Positions 8,280 to 16,792 of a stretch of 64,000 nucleotides of DNA are shown piece after piece (within the stretch, counting starts at the first letter, position 1; each line of letters starts with the position of its first letter). The position numbers and the translations under genes were made by a program. The stretch is from Bacteroidales bacterium (GTDB lineage Bacteria > Bacteroidota > Bacteroidia > Bacteroidales > WCHB1-69). The notes under the pieces were generated by a model. It saw only the letters and a program-made list of their open reading frames with translations, ran no database searches and was not told where the DNA came from. The DNA lies in NCBI GenBank assembly GCA_017651425.1, contig JAGCCZ010000005.1, positions 1 through 64,000 of the forward strand. Reading direction: 5' to 3'.

Positions 8280-8293
8280 TTCTTAATTCTTAA
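8280..8293. repeat. Heptamer pair between convergent genes
   Basis: Two perfect 7-base units (TTCTTAA TTCTTAA) lie in the 27-base space between the flippase stop and the xerD stop. This is a short member of the stop-associated repeat family seen elsewhere in the window. Confidence 0.4.
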
Positions 8294-8298
8294 ATCCC

Positions 8299-9186
8299 CT
8301 AATATCTCGGGTGGAACTGGGCGATGTTGCTACGGATGTAGTCCTTGTCGAGGTGGGTATAGATTTCGGTGGTGGTGATGCTCTCGTGGCCGAGCATCTG
8401 CTGCACGGCGCGAAGGTCGGCGCCGCCCTCCACCAAGTGTGTGGCGAAGGAGTGGCGGAAGGTGTGCGGGCTGATGTGCTTCTCGATGCCGGCGTCCTTG
8501 GCCCACTGCTTGACCAGCATAAAGACCATCTCACGGGTGAGATGGCTGCCCCGCCGGTTCAGGAAGACGTAATCCTCCTCGCCTTTTTTGATTTTCACCT
8601 CTTTGCGTTTCCCATCAACGTACAGGTTCACCATTTTCTGGGCCATTGTGCCTATGGGCACAAAGCGTTCCTTGTTGCCCTTGCCCACGATTTTGACAAA
8701 GCCTTCTTCAAAAAACAGATTAGAAAGACGCAAATTCACCAACTCGCTGACGCGCAGGCCACAGCCGTAAAGAACCTCCGCCATGGCGCGGTTGCGATGC
8801 CCTTCGTTTGTGCTCAGATCGATACCGTTGAGGATAGCCTCTATCTCGGGCAACGTGAGCACATCAGGAAGATGCAGCCCTATCTTAGGGGCATCCAACA
8901 ACTCCGTGGGATCCTCCTTCAGCGTGCCATCGTAAAGCAAAAAACCATAGAAAGATTTCAGGCCGGAGATAATGCGAGCTTGGGAGCGCGTGGACATGTC
9001 GTGTTCATAAAGACTTTTCACAAATGCCTGCAAATCCTCCAGGGTTACATTCTCCACGGGTTTTTCGTCCATAAATTCCTGCAAAAGGCGCACATCGTGC
9101 ATATAGGCCTCCACGCTTTTAGGGCGCAGGGCCTTTTCATAGACCAAATATTGCCGGAAACGGACGATACAGGAATTCTCAGGCAT
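8299..9186 (-). CDS. xerD: Site-specific tyrosine recombinase XerD
   Basis: 295-residue tyrosine recombinase of normal XerC/D length, which resolves chromosome dimers at dif together with a partner. The N-terminal SAM-like core-binding domain spans about residues 1-90. The catalytic domain shows all active residues: Arg in GLRVSEL, Lys in GKGNKER, His-x-x-Arg in HTFRHSFATHL, His in GHESITTT and the nucleophile Tyr in EIYTH. It starts 6 bases after cinA, so the two are probably co-transcribed. XerD rather than XerC is chosen on overall pattern (HTFRHSFATHLVEGGADLRA). Confidence 0.93.
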   Translation of the reverse strand: MPENSCIVRFRQYLVYEKALRPKSVEAYMHDVRLLQEFMDEKPVENVTLEDLQAFVKSLYEHDMSTRSQARIISGLKSFYGFLLYDGTLKEDPTELLDAPKIGLHLPDVLTLPEIEAILNGIDLSTNEGHRNRAMAEVLYGCGLRVSELVNLRLSNLFFEEGFVKIVGKGNKERFVPIGTMAQKMVNLYVDGKRKEVKIKKGEEDYVFLNRRGSHLTREMVFMLVKQWAKDAGIEKHISPHTFRHSFATHLVEGGADLRAVQQMLGHESITTTEIYTHLDKDYIRSNIAQFHPRY

Positions 9187-9192
9187 AAACCG

Positions 9193-10443
9193 CTATCTCA
9201 GATCCTTTTCAATCTCGATGCGCAACATGTTAAGGGCGGCGTGGGCGGCACGTTCCACAATCTGGGCGCGTCCCGTGCGGCTGCCAAAGTGGAAAAGGTT
9301 GGTGGCCAGCCGGGTGGGCGTGGCCACGGCAATCCATACAGTGCCCACGGGCTTCTGCTCGGTGCCGCCGTCGGGCCCGGCAATGCCAGACGTGGCGACA
9401 GCATAGTCCACGTCAAACAAACCCATCGCGTTGAGGGCCATGTCGCTGACAACTTCCTCGCTGACGGCCCCGCGGCGCTTGAGGTTGTCCTCGCGCACGT
9501 TGAGCAGATCGCGTTTCACTTCGTTGCTGTAGGAGACCATCGACCCCTCGAAGTAGCGGGAGCTGCCCGGCACGGAGGTGAGGAGGTTGGCGATGCGGCC
9601 ACCCGTACAACTCTCGGCCGTGGCCACTTTGCGACCGGTCTTCACCAGAAGTTTGCCGACCACCGCCTGCATGGGCAGATCCTCATCGGTAAAGGCATAG
9701 CTGCCAGCAGCCTCCTTGAGCTTGGCAAACTGTTCATCCATGAGAGCGGCAAGCCGTTCCTTGTTGTCGCCCTGTGCAGTGAGGCGAAGACGGATGATGC
9801 CGGGCACCGGCAGGTAGGCCAACTTGAACCCGGCAGGAAGCTGCTGCTCGTAAGGTTCCAACAAGTCGGAGAGGCCGCTCTCGGTGATATTGGTGCATTG
9901 CAACACTTTGTAGAGGATGGCATGATGGCGGGTGTCGCGCTCTTTCAAGCGGGGAAGCGCCTCTTCGTCGAGAAGACGTTCCATCTCGAAGGGCACGCCC
10001 GGCAGCACAATGAGCACCTTGCCCCCCTCTTCGAGCCATAGCCCCGGAGCAGTGCCCAACACGTTGGTCAGCACCGTGCATCCCGACGGCACCAGCGCCT
10101 GCTCGCGATTGGTTTCCGTCAAAGCCATGCCGCGTGCCGCGAAGATGTCGGTAACATGTTTCAGCACAGCCTCGTCCATCACCAACTCGCGGTGAAAGAG
10201 GTCGCACACCACCTTCTTGGTAATGTCGTCCTTCGTGGGACCAAGGCCGCCAGTCATCAGCACGGTGTCCGTATGGCGGAAGGCCTCCTCCAAGGCGGCA
10301 CGAATGGCATCGCCACTGTCGCCCACAGTAACGACCCCGGTCAGTTCAAAACCGGCGGCGGAAAGTTGCCGACCCACGTATGCAGCATTGGTGTTTACCA
10401 CCTGCCCTATCAAGAGTTCATCTCCTATGTTAATGAGTATCAT
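9193..10443 (-). CDS. cinA: CinA family nicotinamide-nucleotide amidohydrolase
   Basis: 416-residue two-domain CinA. The N-terminal molybdopterin-binding-like (COG1058) domain, about 1-170, opens with INIGDELLIGQVVNTNAAYV and contains TGGLGPTKDD. The C-terminal PncC domain (about 250-410) has ATAESCTGGRIANLL and TSGIAGPDGGTEQKPVGTVW and recycles NMN to nicotinate mononucleotide. Full length. The 5' end overlaps the upstream DUF4369 lipoprotein by 14 bases, and xerD follows by 6 bases. Confidence 0.95.
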   Translation of the reverse strand: MILINIGDELLIGQVVNTNAAYVGRQLSAAGFELTGVVTVGDSGDAIRAALEEAFRHTDTVLMTGGLGPTKDDITKKVVCDLFHRELVMDEAVLKHVTDIFAARGMALTETNREQALVPSGCTVLTNVLGTAPGLWLEEGGKVLIVLPGVPFEMERLLDEEALPRLKERDTRHHAILYKVLQCTNITESGLSDLLEPYEQQLPAGFKLAYLPVPGIIRLRLTAQGDNKERLAALMDEQFAKLKEAAGSYAFTDEDLPMQAVVGKLLVKTGRKVATAESCTGGRIANLLTSVPGSSRYFEGSMVSYSNEVKRDLLNVREDNLKRRGAVSEEVVSDMALNAMGLFDVDYAVATSGIAGPDGGTEQKPVGTVWIAVATPTRLATNLFHFGSRTGRAQIVERAAHAALNMLRIEIEKDLR

Positions 10444-11179
10444 ATTGTTGTTGTTTTAATTCCAAAATCTCCTGCTTTTGTTGCATAAAAAGGATGTACG
10501 GATTATCAGGATATTGTTGTTGCACATTTCGGATGATTTCCCTCAACAAATCGGCATTTTCATCATTGTTTAGAAAAATCCTTCGATTATAACTCTGGAA
10601 AAAGGCCATAAAAGAGGCCATGTTGTGCGGATGTTTTTGAATAAAATCCCGCAAGAAATCTGTATGAGCCTCAACAGCCTGCACATAATGAGCTTCGACA
10701 TCGGCCCGCACGGAGTCGTTTTCAATATTTTGCTCATAAACGGCATACCATTGCTCCGCCTTTTGGGCAAACGAGGCCAAAGCACTGTCAAGTTGGCAAA
10801 CCAAGAAGGCCTCCTCACTGCCACTCACACGATAGGTGGAAACAATATCGGCTGCATCCGCGGTGAAATGCAAATGCTCACCACCTCTTGCAATCGTTGT
10901 AAGTGCATTGTTTTCAGAAAGTTTTATCTGATACAACATCGGTGTGGCCATACGTTCCTTTTCCTGATCGGAATGGGCTTTCAATGCAAAGGAGAAGTGG
11001 CCGTTCTTCATGCGGACGGAATCCAGCATCACCGTCTCATCCGTACCGACCAGGGCCAGTCGCACCATTTGGGAGCCGCCACCCTGGAAGTCGCCTTCCA
11101 GCATAATCTCATCACCCCGCTGATGACAGGCAGTCAACAACAGGCACAGTACAACCCAAATTGCAGCAACACGTCTCAT
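10430..11179 (-). CDS. DUF4369-type lipoprotein
   Basis: 249-residue lipoprotein: MRRVAAIWVVLCLLLTAC gives a signal peptide with lipobox LLTAC. The following 100 residues look like the DUF4369 beta-sandwich (IMLEGDFQGGG, MVRLALVGTDETVMLDSV, GHFSFAL), which normally precedes a thioredoxin-like domain. Here a helical C-terminal half follows instead and no C-x-x-C is present, so it is a stand-alone version. ATG 11179 is chosen because it gives a proper signal peptide and overlaps the stop of the upstream small lipoprotein (shared base in TGATG). Function unknown. Confidence 0.78.
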   Translation of the reverse strand: MRRVAAIWVVLCLLLTACHQRGDEIMLEGDFQGGGSQMVRLALVGTDETVMLDSVRMKNGHFSFALKAHSDQEKERMATPMLYQIKLSENNALTTIARGGEHLHFTADAADIVSTYRVSGSEEAFLVCQLDSALASFAQKAEQWYAVYEQNIENDSVRADVEAHYVQAVEAHTDFLRDFIQKHPHNMASFMAFFQSYNRRIFLNNDENADLLREIIRNVQQQYPDNPYILFMQQKQEILELKQQQYDTH

Positions 11180-11364
11180 CAATTCATGCAATAGGAAGAG
11201 GGGGCATGGAGCAGGGAGTCCGCAGAGGCGGGAACGGGCATCTCGCAGCCGCAGTTGCGTTCGCGGCGGTGGGGGGTGTGCCCGATGATCTTTCGCGCAC
11301 AAGAGGTACACATCAAGAGTAACACACTGACAAACAGAATGCCGACCTTTGTTTTGTATTTCAT
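11179..11364 (-). CDS. Very small lipoprotein (61 residues)
   Basis: 61-residue predicted lipoprotein: MKYKTKVGILFVSVLLLMC is followed by lipobox CTSC. The mature part is only about 40 residues, basic, with a C-G-C motif (RRERNCGCEMPVPAS). The stop overlaps the next gene's start in TGATG, pointing to translational coupling. ATG 11364 is preferred over the longer frame upstream, which has no signal-peptide logic. No family recognised. Confidence 0.6.
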   Translation of the reverse strand: MKYKTKVGILFVSVLLLMCTSCARKIIGHTPHRRERNCGCEMPVPASADSLLHAPSSYCMN

Positions 11365-11406
11365 CTCTTCAGTCTCTTTAGAGCGGCAAAAATACGAAAA
11401 AAACGG

Positions 11407-11414
11407 TATTTTTG
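11407..11414 (+). promoter_or_regulatory. Promoter -7 element for the S8 protease
   Basis: TATTTTTG followed by CAGCC, 41 bases before ATG 11456. Confidence 0.6.
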
Positions 11415-11455
11415 CAGCCGTTGATTTTTTACGTTTACCAACAACAACGAACGAT

Positions 11456-13123
11456 ATGAAAAAATATTTCAAGACTGTCCTGTCACTGTTTTTATGTCTC
11501 TTTTTTGCGGGCACTCTGGACGCACAACTCGCGCCCACCTGCTATCGTCTTACATTAAGCGACAAAAACAACTCTCCCTATTCCATCGACAATCCTTCTG
11601 ACTATCTCTCCCCGCGTGCCTTGGAGAAACGCGCCCGTTTCAATATTGCCATCACGGAACAAGACCTGCCCGTCAATCCGCAATATGTGCAGCAGGTGAA
11701 AAACGTAAACGACCACATTCGCGTGCTCTGCAGTTGCAAATGGTTCAACACGCTGACCATCTATTGCCCTGACAGCACAGTGTTGCCGCAACTGTCATCA
11801 TTGCCGTTCGTGACGGACATCCTGCCAGTGGCCAATTACGACCTTGACTCATTAATGCCATTGGTCTCGGCTGCGCCCGAAATCGAATACACCCCATTGG
11901 TCTCCAATAATTCCCGCGACAGTATAACACCCTACGACTACGGTTATGCCATTGGACAGATTGCCGTCCACAACGGCCATTTGCTCCACAACGAGGGTTT
12001 CCGTGGCGACAGCATGCTGATTGCCATCTTCGATGCGGGCTGGATCGGCGTGGACACCGGTGAGTTTTTCCGTGTTTTGTTCGACGAAGGACGTTTGTTG
12101 GGCACCCGCGACCTCATCCCTTTCCGCGACAATGTCTATGACGGGCACCATCATGGAACCATTGTCACCTCGACCATGTCGGGCCTGACCGAACAGGTAA
12201 TGGTAGGCACGGCGCCCCGCGCCAGCTTTTTCCTCATTCGCTCGGAAGAGCCGAATAGCGAGCAGCTTATTGAGGAGGATTTCTGGGCGCAGGCCGCCTG
12301 CATCGCCGACAGCATTGGCGCTGATGTCATCAACTCCTCCTTGGGCTACACCAACTTCGATGATTTTCCGCAACAATGGAACACGTATGAAAGCACAGAC
12401 GGAGTAAGCAGCATTGCCTCTTTGGCCGCCACTGTTTTGGGACAGAAGGGCGTCATCGTCTGCGTCAGCGCCGGCAACGATGGAGCCAACGACTGGCATT
12501 ATATAGGTCACCCCGCCGATGCTTACGATGTCTTGTCTGTCGGAGCCGCCGACATATTCGGCAACATTGCCAATTTCTCTTCCCGAGGTCCCTCTTTTGA
12601 CGGACGCGTGAAGCCCGACATCACCTCCGTGGGCGTGAACACCTTCTGTGTCTATCCCGGGGATCAATTAGGCACCGCCAACGGCACCAGCTTGGCCGGG
12701 CCTGTTGCCGCCGGCCTCTGCGCCTGTCTCTGGCAAGCCCTTCCTGCCGCCAGCGCCTCCCAAGTGATGCAATATATCCGCGAAAGCGGTTCTTGCTACG
12801 ACAATCCCAACGACTCCCTCGGCTATGGCTTGCCCGACTTCTATGCCGCCTATGCCCAGCACGTCGGCATCCCTGAACCTACCGACATCACCCTCTCCGT
12901 CTTTCCCAACCCCTGCACCGACATTCTGCACATCGCCAACGGCGACCAGCAAATCGACAGGGTCGAATTCTATGACATTTCTGGGAAATTAGTGAGAACG
13001 GAACACGTCTCCGGTGATTATCTGGTACGTTTGAACGTACACGACCTGCCCTGCGGACTCTACATGGGAAAAGCCCGCCTTCACAACGGAGGCACACATG
13101 TGTTCAAAATAACAAAGCAGTAA
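11456..13123 (+). CDS. Secreted S8 (subtilisin-like) serine protease with type IX sorting domain
   Basis: 555-residue exported protease. The signal peptide (MKKYFKTVLSLFLCLFFAG, cut near D-A-Q) leads a catalytic domain with the subtilase triad: Asp in LIAIFDAGWIG, His in DGHHHGTIVTSTMSG and Ser in NGTSLAGPVAAGL, with the oxyanion-hole Asn region at VCVSAGNDGAN. The last 75 or so residues are a type IX secretion (Por) C-terminal domain (VFPNPCTDILHI, VEFYDISGKLV, GLYMGKA), so the enzyme is expected at the cell surface or outside. Start ATG 11456 gives the signal peptide; the open frame upstream is not coding-like. Confidence 0.93.
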   Translation: MKKYFKTVLSLFLCLFFAGTLDAQLAPTCYRLTLSDKNNSPYSIDNPSDYLSPRALEKRARFNIAITEQDLPVNPQYVQQVKNVNDHIRVLCSCKWFNTLTIYCPDSTVLPQLSSLPFVTDILPVANYDLDSLMPLVSAAPEIEYTPLVSNNSRDSITPYDYGYAIGQIAVHNGHLLHNEGFRGDSMLIAIFDAGWIGVDTGEFFRVLFDEGRLLGTRDLIPFRDNVYDGHHHGTIVTSTMSGLTEQVMVGTAPRASFFLIRSEEPNSEQLIEEDFWAQAACIADSIGADVINSSLGYTNFDDFPQQWNTYESTDGVSSIASLAATVLGQKGVIVCVSAGNDGANDWHYIGHPADAYDVLSVGAADIFGNIANFSSRGPSFDGRVKPDITSVGVNTFCVYPGDQLGTANGTSLAGPVAAGLCACLWQALPAASASQVMQYIRESGSCYDNPNDSLGYGLPDFYAAYAQHVGIPEPTDITLSVFPNPCTDILHIANGDQQIDRVEFYDISGKLVRTEHVSGDYLVRLNVHDLPCGLYMGKARLHNGGTHVFKITKQ

Positions 13124-13136
13124 TACAGGAAAAGCT

Positions 13137-14372
13137 CTACCGTTCCACCCATTTGTAGAGTTGGTCGCCACGGCGCACCAACCCCTTGACGGGAATGGAG
13201 CACATCGTGCCTTTGACCGCCTTTTTTGCGGGTTCATAATCCACCCTGATTTCCGAAACGGTATCCTCATAGACACCCGTGGTGGATCCGATGATCAGAA
13301 TATCGTCTCCCACGGCCAGTTCATCCTCTTCCACGGCGACTTCCGCCACGGAAAGTTTGGTGAAATAGTTTGTAATTTTGCCGATACGCTGCCTGTAGTG
13401 CGTGGCTTGGGAGCCATAACGGTCGGCCCATTCGCCGGCGGTGTAGCCGAGGTAGTAGCCACCCCAGAAGTCGCGGTTATAGACACTGCGCAACCGGGCG
13501 GTCCATTTCTCCACGCGCTCTTGGGTGTAAGTGCCCTCCCGGATGGCATCGACAGCCTCGTGGTAGCATTGCGTCACCACCTTTACATACTCCGCCGCAC
13601 GTCCCCTACCCTCAATCTTGAGAATGGAAACCCCGGTTTTTAAAATCACGTCAAGATAATTGATGGTACAAAGATCCTTGGGCGAAAAGATATAGGGGTT
13701 CTCCACTTGCAACTCCAAATCTTCGTCAACGGCATGCACCGTATAGGCGCGGCGGCAGGGTTGCAGGCACGCCCCCCGATTGGCGGAGGAGTTGTAGTTG
13801 TGCAAGCTGATGAGGCACTGTCCGGAGACGGCCATGCAGAGGGCACCATGGATGAAAATCTCAATCTTGAGAAGTTCTCCCTTGGGGCCACGGATCCCCT
13901 GGTCGCGGATGGCGGCGCAAATGGCGGCGATCTGCGGCAGCGTACACTCGCGTCCAAGCACCACCACGTCGGCGAATTGCGCGTAATAACGCACAGCCTC
14001 CACATTGGTGACGTTGCACTGTGTGGAGAGATGTATCTCCAAACCGATTTGACGCGCATACTGAATCACCGCCATGTCGGAGGCGATGATGGCGGTAATG
14101 CCGGATGCCTTGGCCGTTTCAAGCAACTGATGCATCTGTTCGAGCTCATCGTTGTAGATGATGGTGTTGACGGTCAAGTAGCTGTTCACATGATGTTCGT
14201 GGCAGAGGGCCGTCACCTTCGGCAGGTCCTCCACCGTGAAGTTCACCGCCGCTCGGGAGCGCATGTTGAGCACGCCCACGCCAAAATATACAGAACCGGC
14301 GCCTGCCTGTATAGCAGCCATCAAAGACTCATACGAGCCTGCCGGGGACATGATTTCTATGGAATCTGACAT
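13137..14372 (-). CDS. Peptidase U32-family protein (TrhP/YegQ-like)
   Basis: 411-residue U32 protein. Signature segments include the start IEIMSPAGSYESLMAAIQAG, the motif IFIHGALCMAVSGQCLIS and conserved cysteines in NRGACLQPCRRAY and DLCTINYL, which in this family hold an iron-sulfur cluster. The close relative TrhP (YegQ) of E. coli works in prephenate-dependent hydroxylation of tRNA uridine 34; that role is inferred here, and several U32 paralogues with other jobs exist. Convergent with the S8 protease gene. Its upstream space contains a long inverted repeat. Confidence 0.85.
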   Translation of the reverse strand: MSDSIEIMSPAGSYESLMAAIQAGAGSVYFGVGVLNMRSRAAVNFTVEDLPKVTALCHEHHVNSYLTVNTIIYNDELEQMHQLLETAKASGITAIIASDMAVIQYARQIGLEIHLSTQCNVTNVEAVRYYAQFADVVVLGRECTLPQIAAICAAIRDQGIRGPKGELLKIEIFIHGALCMAVSGQCLISLHNYNSSANRGACLQPCRRAYTVHAVDEDLELQVENPYIFSPKDLCTINYLDVILKTGVSILKIEGRGRAAEYVKVVTQCYHEAVDAIREGTYTQERVEKWTARLRSVYNRDFWGGYYLGYTAGEWADRYGSQATHYRQRIGKITNYFTKLSVAEVAVEEDELAVGDDILIIGSTTGVYEDTVSEIRVDYEPAKKAVKGTMCSIPVKGLVRRGDQLYKWVER

Positions 14373-14400
14373 TACTGTTTTCTTAATTATTAAACTTGAT

Positions 14401-14451
14401 AAGTTGTTGATTTATAACAAACAAAACATGTTAGTTATAAAACAACAACTT
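14401..14451. repeat. 18-base inverted repeat with one mismatch
   Basis: Arms AAGTTGTTGATTTATAAC (14401-14418) and GTTATAAAACAACAACTT (14434-14451), one mismatch, 15-base loop. Similarity continues imperfectly outward. It lies between the pseudouridine synthase stop and the U32 gene start (both minus strand). It has no T run, so it is not an ordinary terminator; operator or repeat element are the alternatives. Confidence 0.6.
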
Positions 14452-14480
14452 AATAAATTGATGATTCAATAAATCAAAAA

Positions 14481-15641
14481 TCAATCGTTTTGCTTGGTGG
14501 AAAGCATCTTCAGGAACGCGATCTCCTTCTTGGTGAGAAAACGCCAGTTGCCGCGGGGCAGGTCTTTTTTGGTGAGACCGGCAAAGACGACACGGTCGAG
14601 TTTGATGACCTCGTAACCGAGAAATTCAAACATGCGGCGAACAATGCGGTTTTTCCCGGAATGGATGGTCACACCGATATGCTGGCGGCTGTCATCCACA
14701 TATTCCACCTCATCGGGGATGATGACGCCATCGTTGAGTTCCAGGCCGTTGCGCAGGGCCGCCATGTCGATATTGGCGAAGTTCTTGTCGAGTTCCACAT
14801 AGTATGTCTTCTCGATTTGGGAAGAGGGATGGGTGAGTTTCTTGGTAAGGTCGCCGTCGTTGGTGAAGAGCAGCAGTCCCGTGGTGTCGCGGTCGAGGCG
14901 GCCGACGGGATAGATGCGTTCCTCGCAAGCATCGCGCACGAGCTCCATCACGTTGGCGCGGTCGCGCTCGTCATCCGTGGTGGTGATATAGTCTTTGGGC
15001 TTGTTCAGCAGCACATAGACAGGTTTTTCGCGTTGGAGAACCTTGTCGCCATAGCGCACCTCGTCGGTGGGCATCACCTTGTGTCCCATTTCGGTCACCA
15101 CTTCGCCGTTCACAGTGATGGCACCGGAAGCGATGAGCACATCGGCATCGCGGCGGGAACAGATGCCCGCATTGGCGATGTACTTGTTGAGACGGATGGG
15201 GCCATGTTGCTCCTCAAACTCCAGGGAGAGAATCTTTTGCTTTTGCGGAGAGGTACGTCCCTCCATCTTGCGACGATTGACAATCTCGGTCAAAATCTCC
15301 GACTCAGCGGTCACATCGCGGCGACGGGGACGCTTGTCCTGACTGTCAAAACGGCGCTTCGAACGCGAGCCGCCGTCTTTATCGAACTTTCTGCCAAACG
15401 ACTCCTTGCGGCCGCCCTTGGAGCCGCGTTTCTGTCCACGATAGTCTTGGCTATCATTTTCATCATCATAAAAACGGCGTTTGGGACGCGCAAATTTATC
15501 TTCACCATTGCGTTTGAAAGGACGTTTGGCACCGGAGTGCTTTCCTTTGCCGTCGTCGCGACGGGGTGAACGACTGCCGTTGGACTTTCTCTCGAAAGGC
15601 CGCTCGTCGTCGAAATTGTCTTTATTGAATTTTCTTTCCAT
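14481..15641 (-). CDS. RluB-type pseudouridine synthase with long basic N-terminal extension
   Basis: 386-residue RluB/RsuA-family enzyme that isomerises a uridine in rRNA. An S4 RNA-binding domain begins at about residue 150 (GPIRLNKYIANAGICSRRDA). The catalytic domain has YVLLNKPKDYIT and the motif VGRLDRDTTGLLLFTNDG, whose first Asp is the nucleophile. Residues 1-140 are a low-complexity Lys/Arg/Asp/Gly/Ser-rich extension (for example RRDDGKGKHSGAKRPF), typical of Bacteroidota versions and probably disordered RNA-contacting sequence. Promoter about 35 bases upstream; divergent from rubredoxin. Confidence 0.92.
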   Translation of the reverse strand: MERKFNKDNFDDERPFERKSNGSRSPRRDDGKGKHSGAKRPFKRNGEDKFARPKRRFYDDENDSQDYRGQKRGSKGGRKESFGRKFDKDGGSRSKRRFDSQDKRPRRRDVTAESEILTEIVNRRKMEGRTSPQKQKILSLEFEEQHGPIRLNKYIANAGICSRRDADVLIASGAITVNGEVVTEMGHKVMPTDEVRYGDKVLQREKPVYVLLNKPKDYITTTDDERDRANVMELVRDACEERIYPVGRLDRDTTGLLLFTNDGDLTKKLTHPSSQIEKTYYVELDKNFANIDMAALRNGLELNDGVIIPDEVEYVDDSRQHIGVTIHSGKNRIVRRMFEFLGYEVIKLDRVVFAGLTKKDLPRGNWRFLTKKEIAFLKMLSTKQND

Positions 15642-15675
15642 GAAGGCGCTGTTGCGTGGTTTTTTTTAACGGCGG

Positions 15676-15683
15676 CAAAAATA
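15676..15683 (-). promoter_or_regulatory. Promoter -7 element for the pseudouridine synthase
   Basis: TATTTTTG on the minus strand followed by CCGCC; the start codon is 34 bases downstream. Confidence 0.65.
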
Positions 15684-15706
15684 CGAAAAAGAATCCGATT
15701 TTTTAG

Positions 15707-15714
15707 TATCTTTG
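15707..15714 (+). promoter_or_regulatory. Promoter -7 element for rubredoxin
   Basis: TATCTTTG followed by CCCCG, 45 bases before ATG 15760; divergent from the neighbouring promoter 24 bases away. Confidence 0.65.
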
Positions 15715-15759
15715 CCCCGAATTAAAAAACACAACATCACATCTAAAACAACAACTATC

Positions 15760-15921
15760 ATGAAAAAGTACGTTTGCAAAGTTTGCGGTCATGTTTACGA
15801 TCCTGCAGAGGGCGATCCCGACAACGGCATAGTCCCCGGCACCCCGTTTGAGGAGTTGCCCGACAACTGGAGCTGCCCCATTTGTGGCGTCAGCAAGGAC
15901 GATTTCGAACCGGAAGCATAA
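15760..15921 (+). CDS. Rubredoxin
   Basis: 53-residue rubredoxin, a one-iron electron carrier common in anaerobes and used with oxygen- and peroxide-scavenging enzymes. The four ligand cysteines are in [13 protein letters not shown] (VCKVCGH) and [12 protein letters not shown], at the usual spacing; length is the family norm. ATG 15760 is chosen; a longer frame upstream overlaps the promoter. It has its own promoter and a clear terminator, so it is a single-gene transcript. Confidence 0.97.
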   Translation: MKKYVCKVCGHVYDPAEGDPDNGIVPGTPFEELPDNWSCPICGVSKDDFEPEA

Positions 15922-15931
15922 CAAAACTCAC

Positions 15932-15960
15932 AAAACCAGGACAAAAATCCTGGTTTTTTT
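15932..15960 (+). terminator. Rho-independent terminator after rubredoxin
   Basis: Stem AAAACCAGGA / TCCTGGTTTT with loop CAAAAA, followed by further T residues, 10 bases after the stop codon. Confidence 0.85.
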
Positions 15961-15988
15961 GTACAATAACCCAAACATGCAAATGGAG

Positions 15989-16759
15989 CTACACGAATTT
16001 CTTTTTCACCAAATCCACGACAAATCCGGGCAGCAACAGGCAGCATAATATGAAAAAATGGTTGATGAATCCGGGCACTTTTCGTCTGCGGCCGTTGAAA
16101 AGAGCGCGAGTGGCACGCTTCGCCACCGTCTTGGGCTTCAACATGACGCCAAAACGGCAAAGCCATTTCCGCAGATTGGGCGACAGATTATACAAATCCG
16201 TATCCACCGCACCCGGACAGACACAGCAGACCTTCACACCGTAGTGGCTTAATTCAAACGACAATCCCTTCGAATACTTGAGCAGAAAAGACTTGGTCGC
16301 CTGATACGCTGCGATTGTGGGGAAGGACATATAGGCCGTAATGGAGCTGGCATTGAGGATGTAGCCTTTGTGCCGTGCCTTCATTTCGGCACCGAAAAGG
16401 GCGCAAAGCATCGCGGGCGCATAGTCATGAAGCAAAACCATCTTGCCCGTCACGCCCGCGGGACGGTCCACCACGGCCCCGAAATAAAACATGCCGGCAT
16501 TGTTGACCAACACCTCAACCTCCAAGCCTTTTTCGTGACAATAGTCCAACAACTGCTGCGGCGCGCCCAAATCCGTGAGATCCAAATAAAGCGTATCGAC
16601 AGTGACAGCAGGATACTGCCGCCGCAAAGATTCCCGCGCGGACTGGTTTAGATCCTCGCGATTGCTGACGATGAGCAGGTCGTATCCCCGCTCTGCAAAA
16701 ACTTCAGCGTATGCATAACCGATTCCGGAACTGCCTCCTGTGATTATGGCGTATGGCAT
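15989..16759 (-). CDS. Short-chain dehydrogenase/reductase (SDR)
   Basis: 256-residue classical SDR oxidoreductase with an NAD(P)-binding Rossmann fold. The cofactor motif TGGSSGIG lies at residues 7-14, NNAG at about 87-90, the catalytic Ser in NASSITA and the Tyr-x3-Lys pair in YQATKS. The C-terminus is unusually hydrophobic then basic (FFILCCLLLPGFVVDLVKKKF), which suggests membrane association, as in some DltE-like SDRs. Substrate unknown. Its stop lies just past the rubredoxin terminator (convergent). Confidence 0.88.
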   Translation of the reverse strand: MPYAIITGGSSGIGYAYAEVFAERGYDLLIVSNREDLNQSARESLRRQYPAVTVDTLYLDLTDLGAPQQLLDYCHEKGLEVEVLVNNAGMFYFGAVVDRPAGVTGKMVLLHDYAPAMLCALFGAEMKARHKGYILNASSITAYMSFPTIAAYQATKSFLLKYSKGLSFELSHYGVKVCCVCPGAVDTDLYNLSPNLRKWLCRFGVMLKPKTVAKRATRALFNGRRRKVPGFINHFFILCCLLLPGFVVDLVKKKFV

Positions 16760-16792
16760 AATGATAATCCTATTTTGTCCACATCCTGAATC

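Noticed and set aside
8311-10041. 576-residue open frame on the plus strand opposite xerD and cinA
   Set aside because: Xer and CinA motifs are complete on the minus strand; the plus-strand product has no recognisable domain and is a by-product of codon bias.
14490-15569. 359-residue open frame opposite the pseudouridine synthase
   Set aside because: Antisense shadow; the S4 and catalytic motifs belong to the minus-strand gene.
15712-15759. Longer start for rubredoxin
   Set aside because: The extra 16 codons overlap the promoter element, and rubredoxins begin at M-K-K-Y-V-C.
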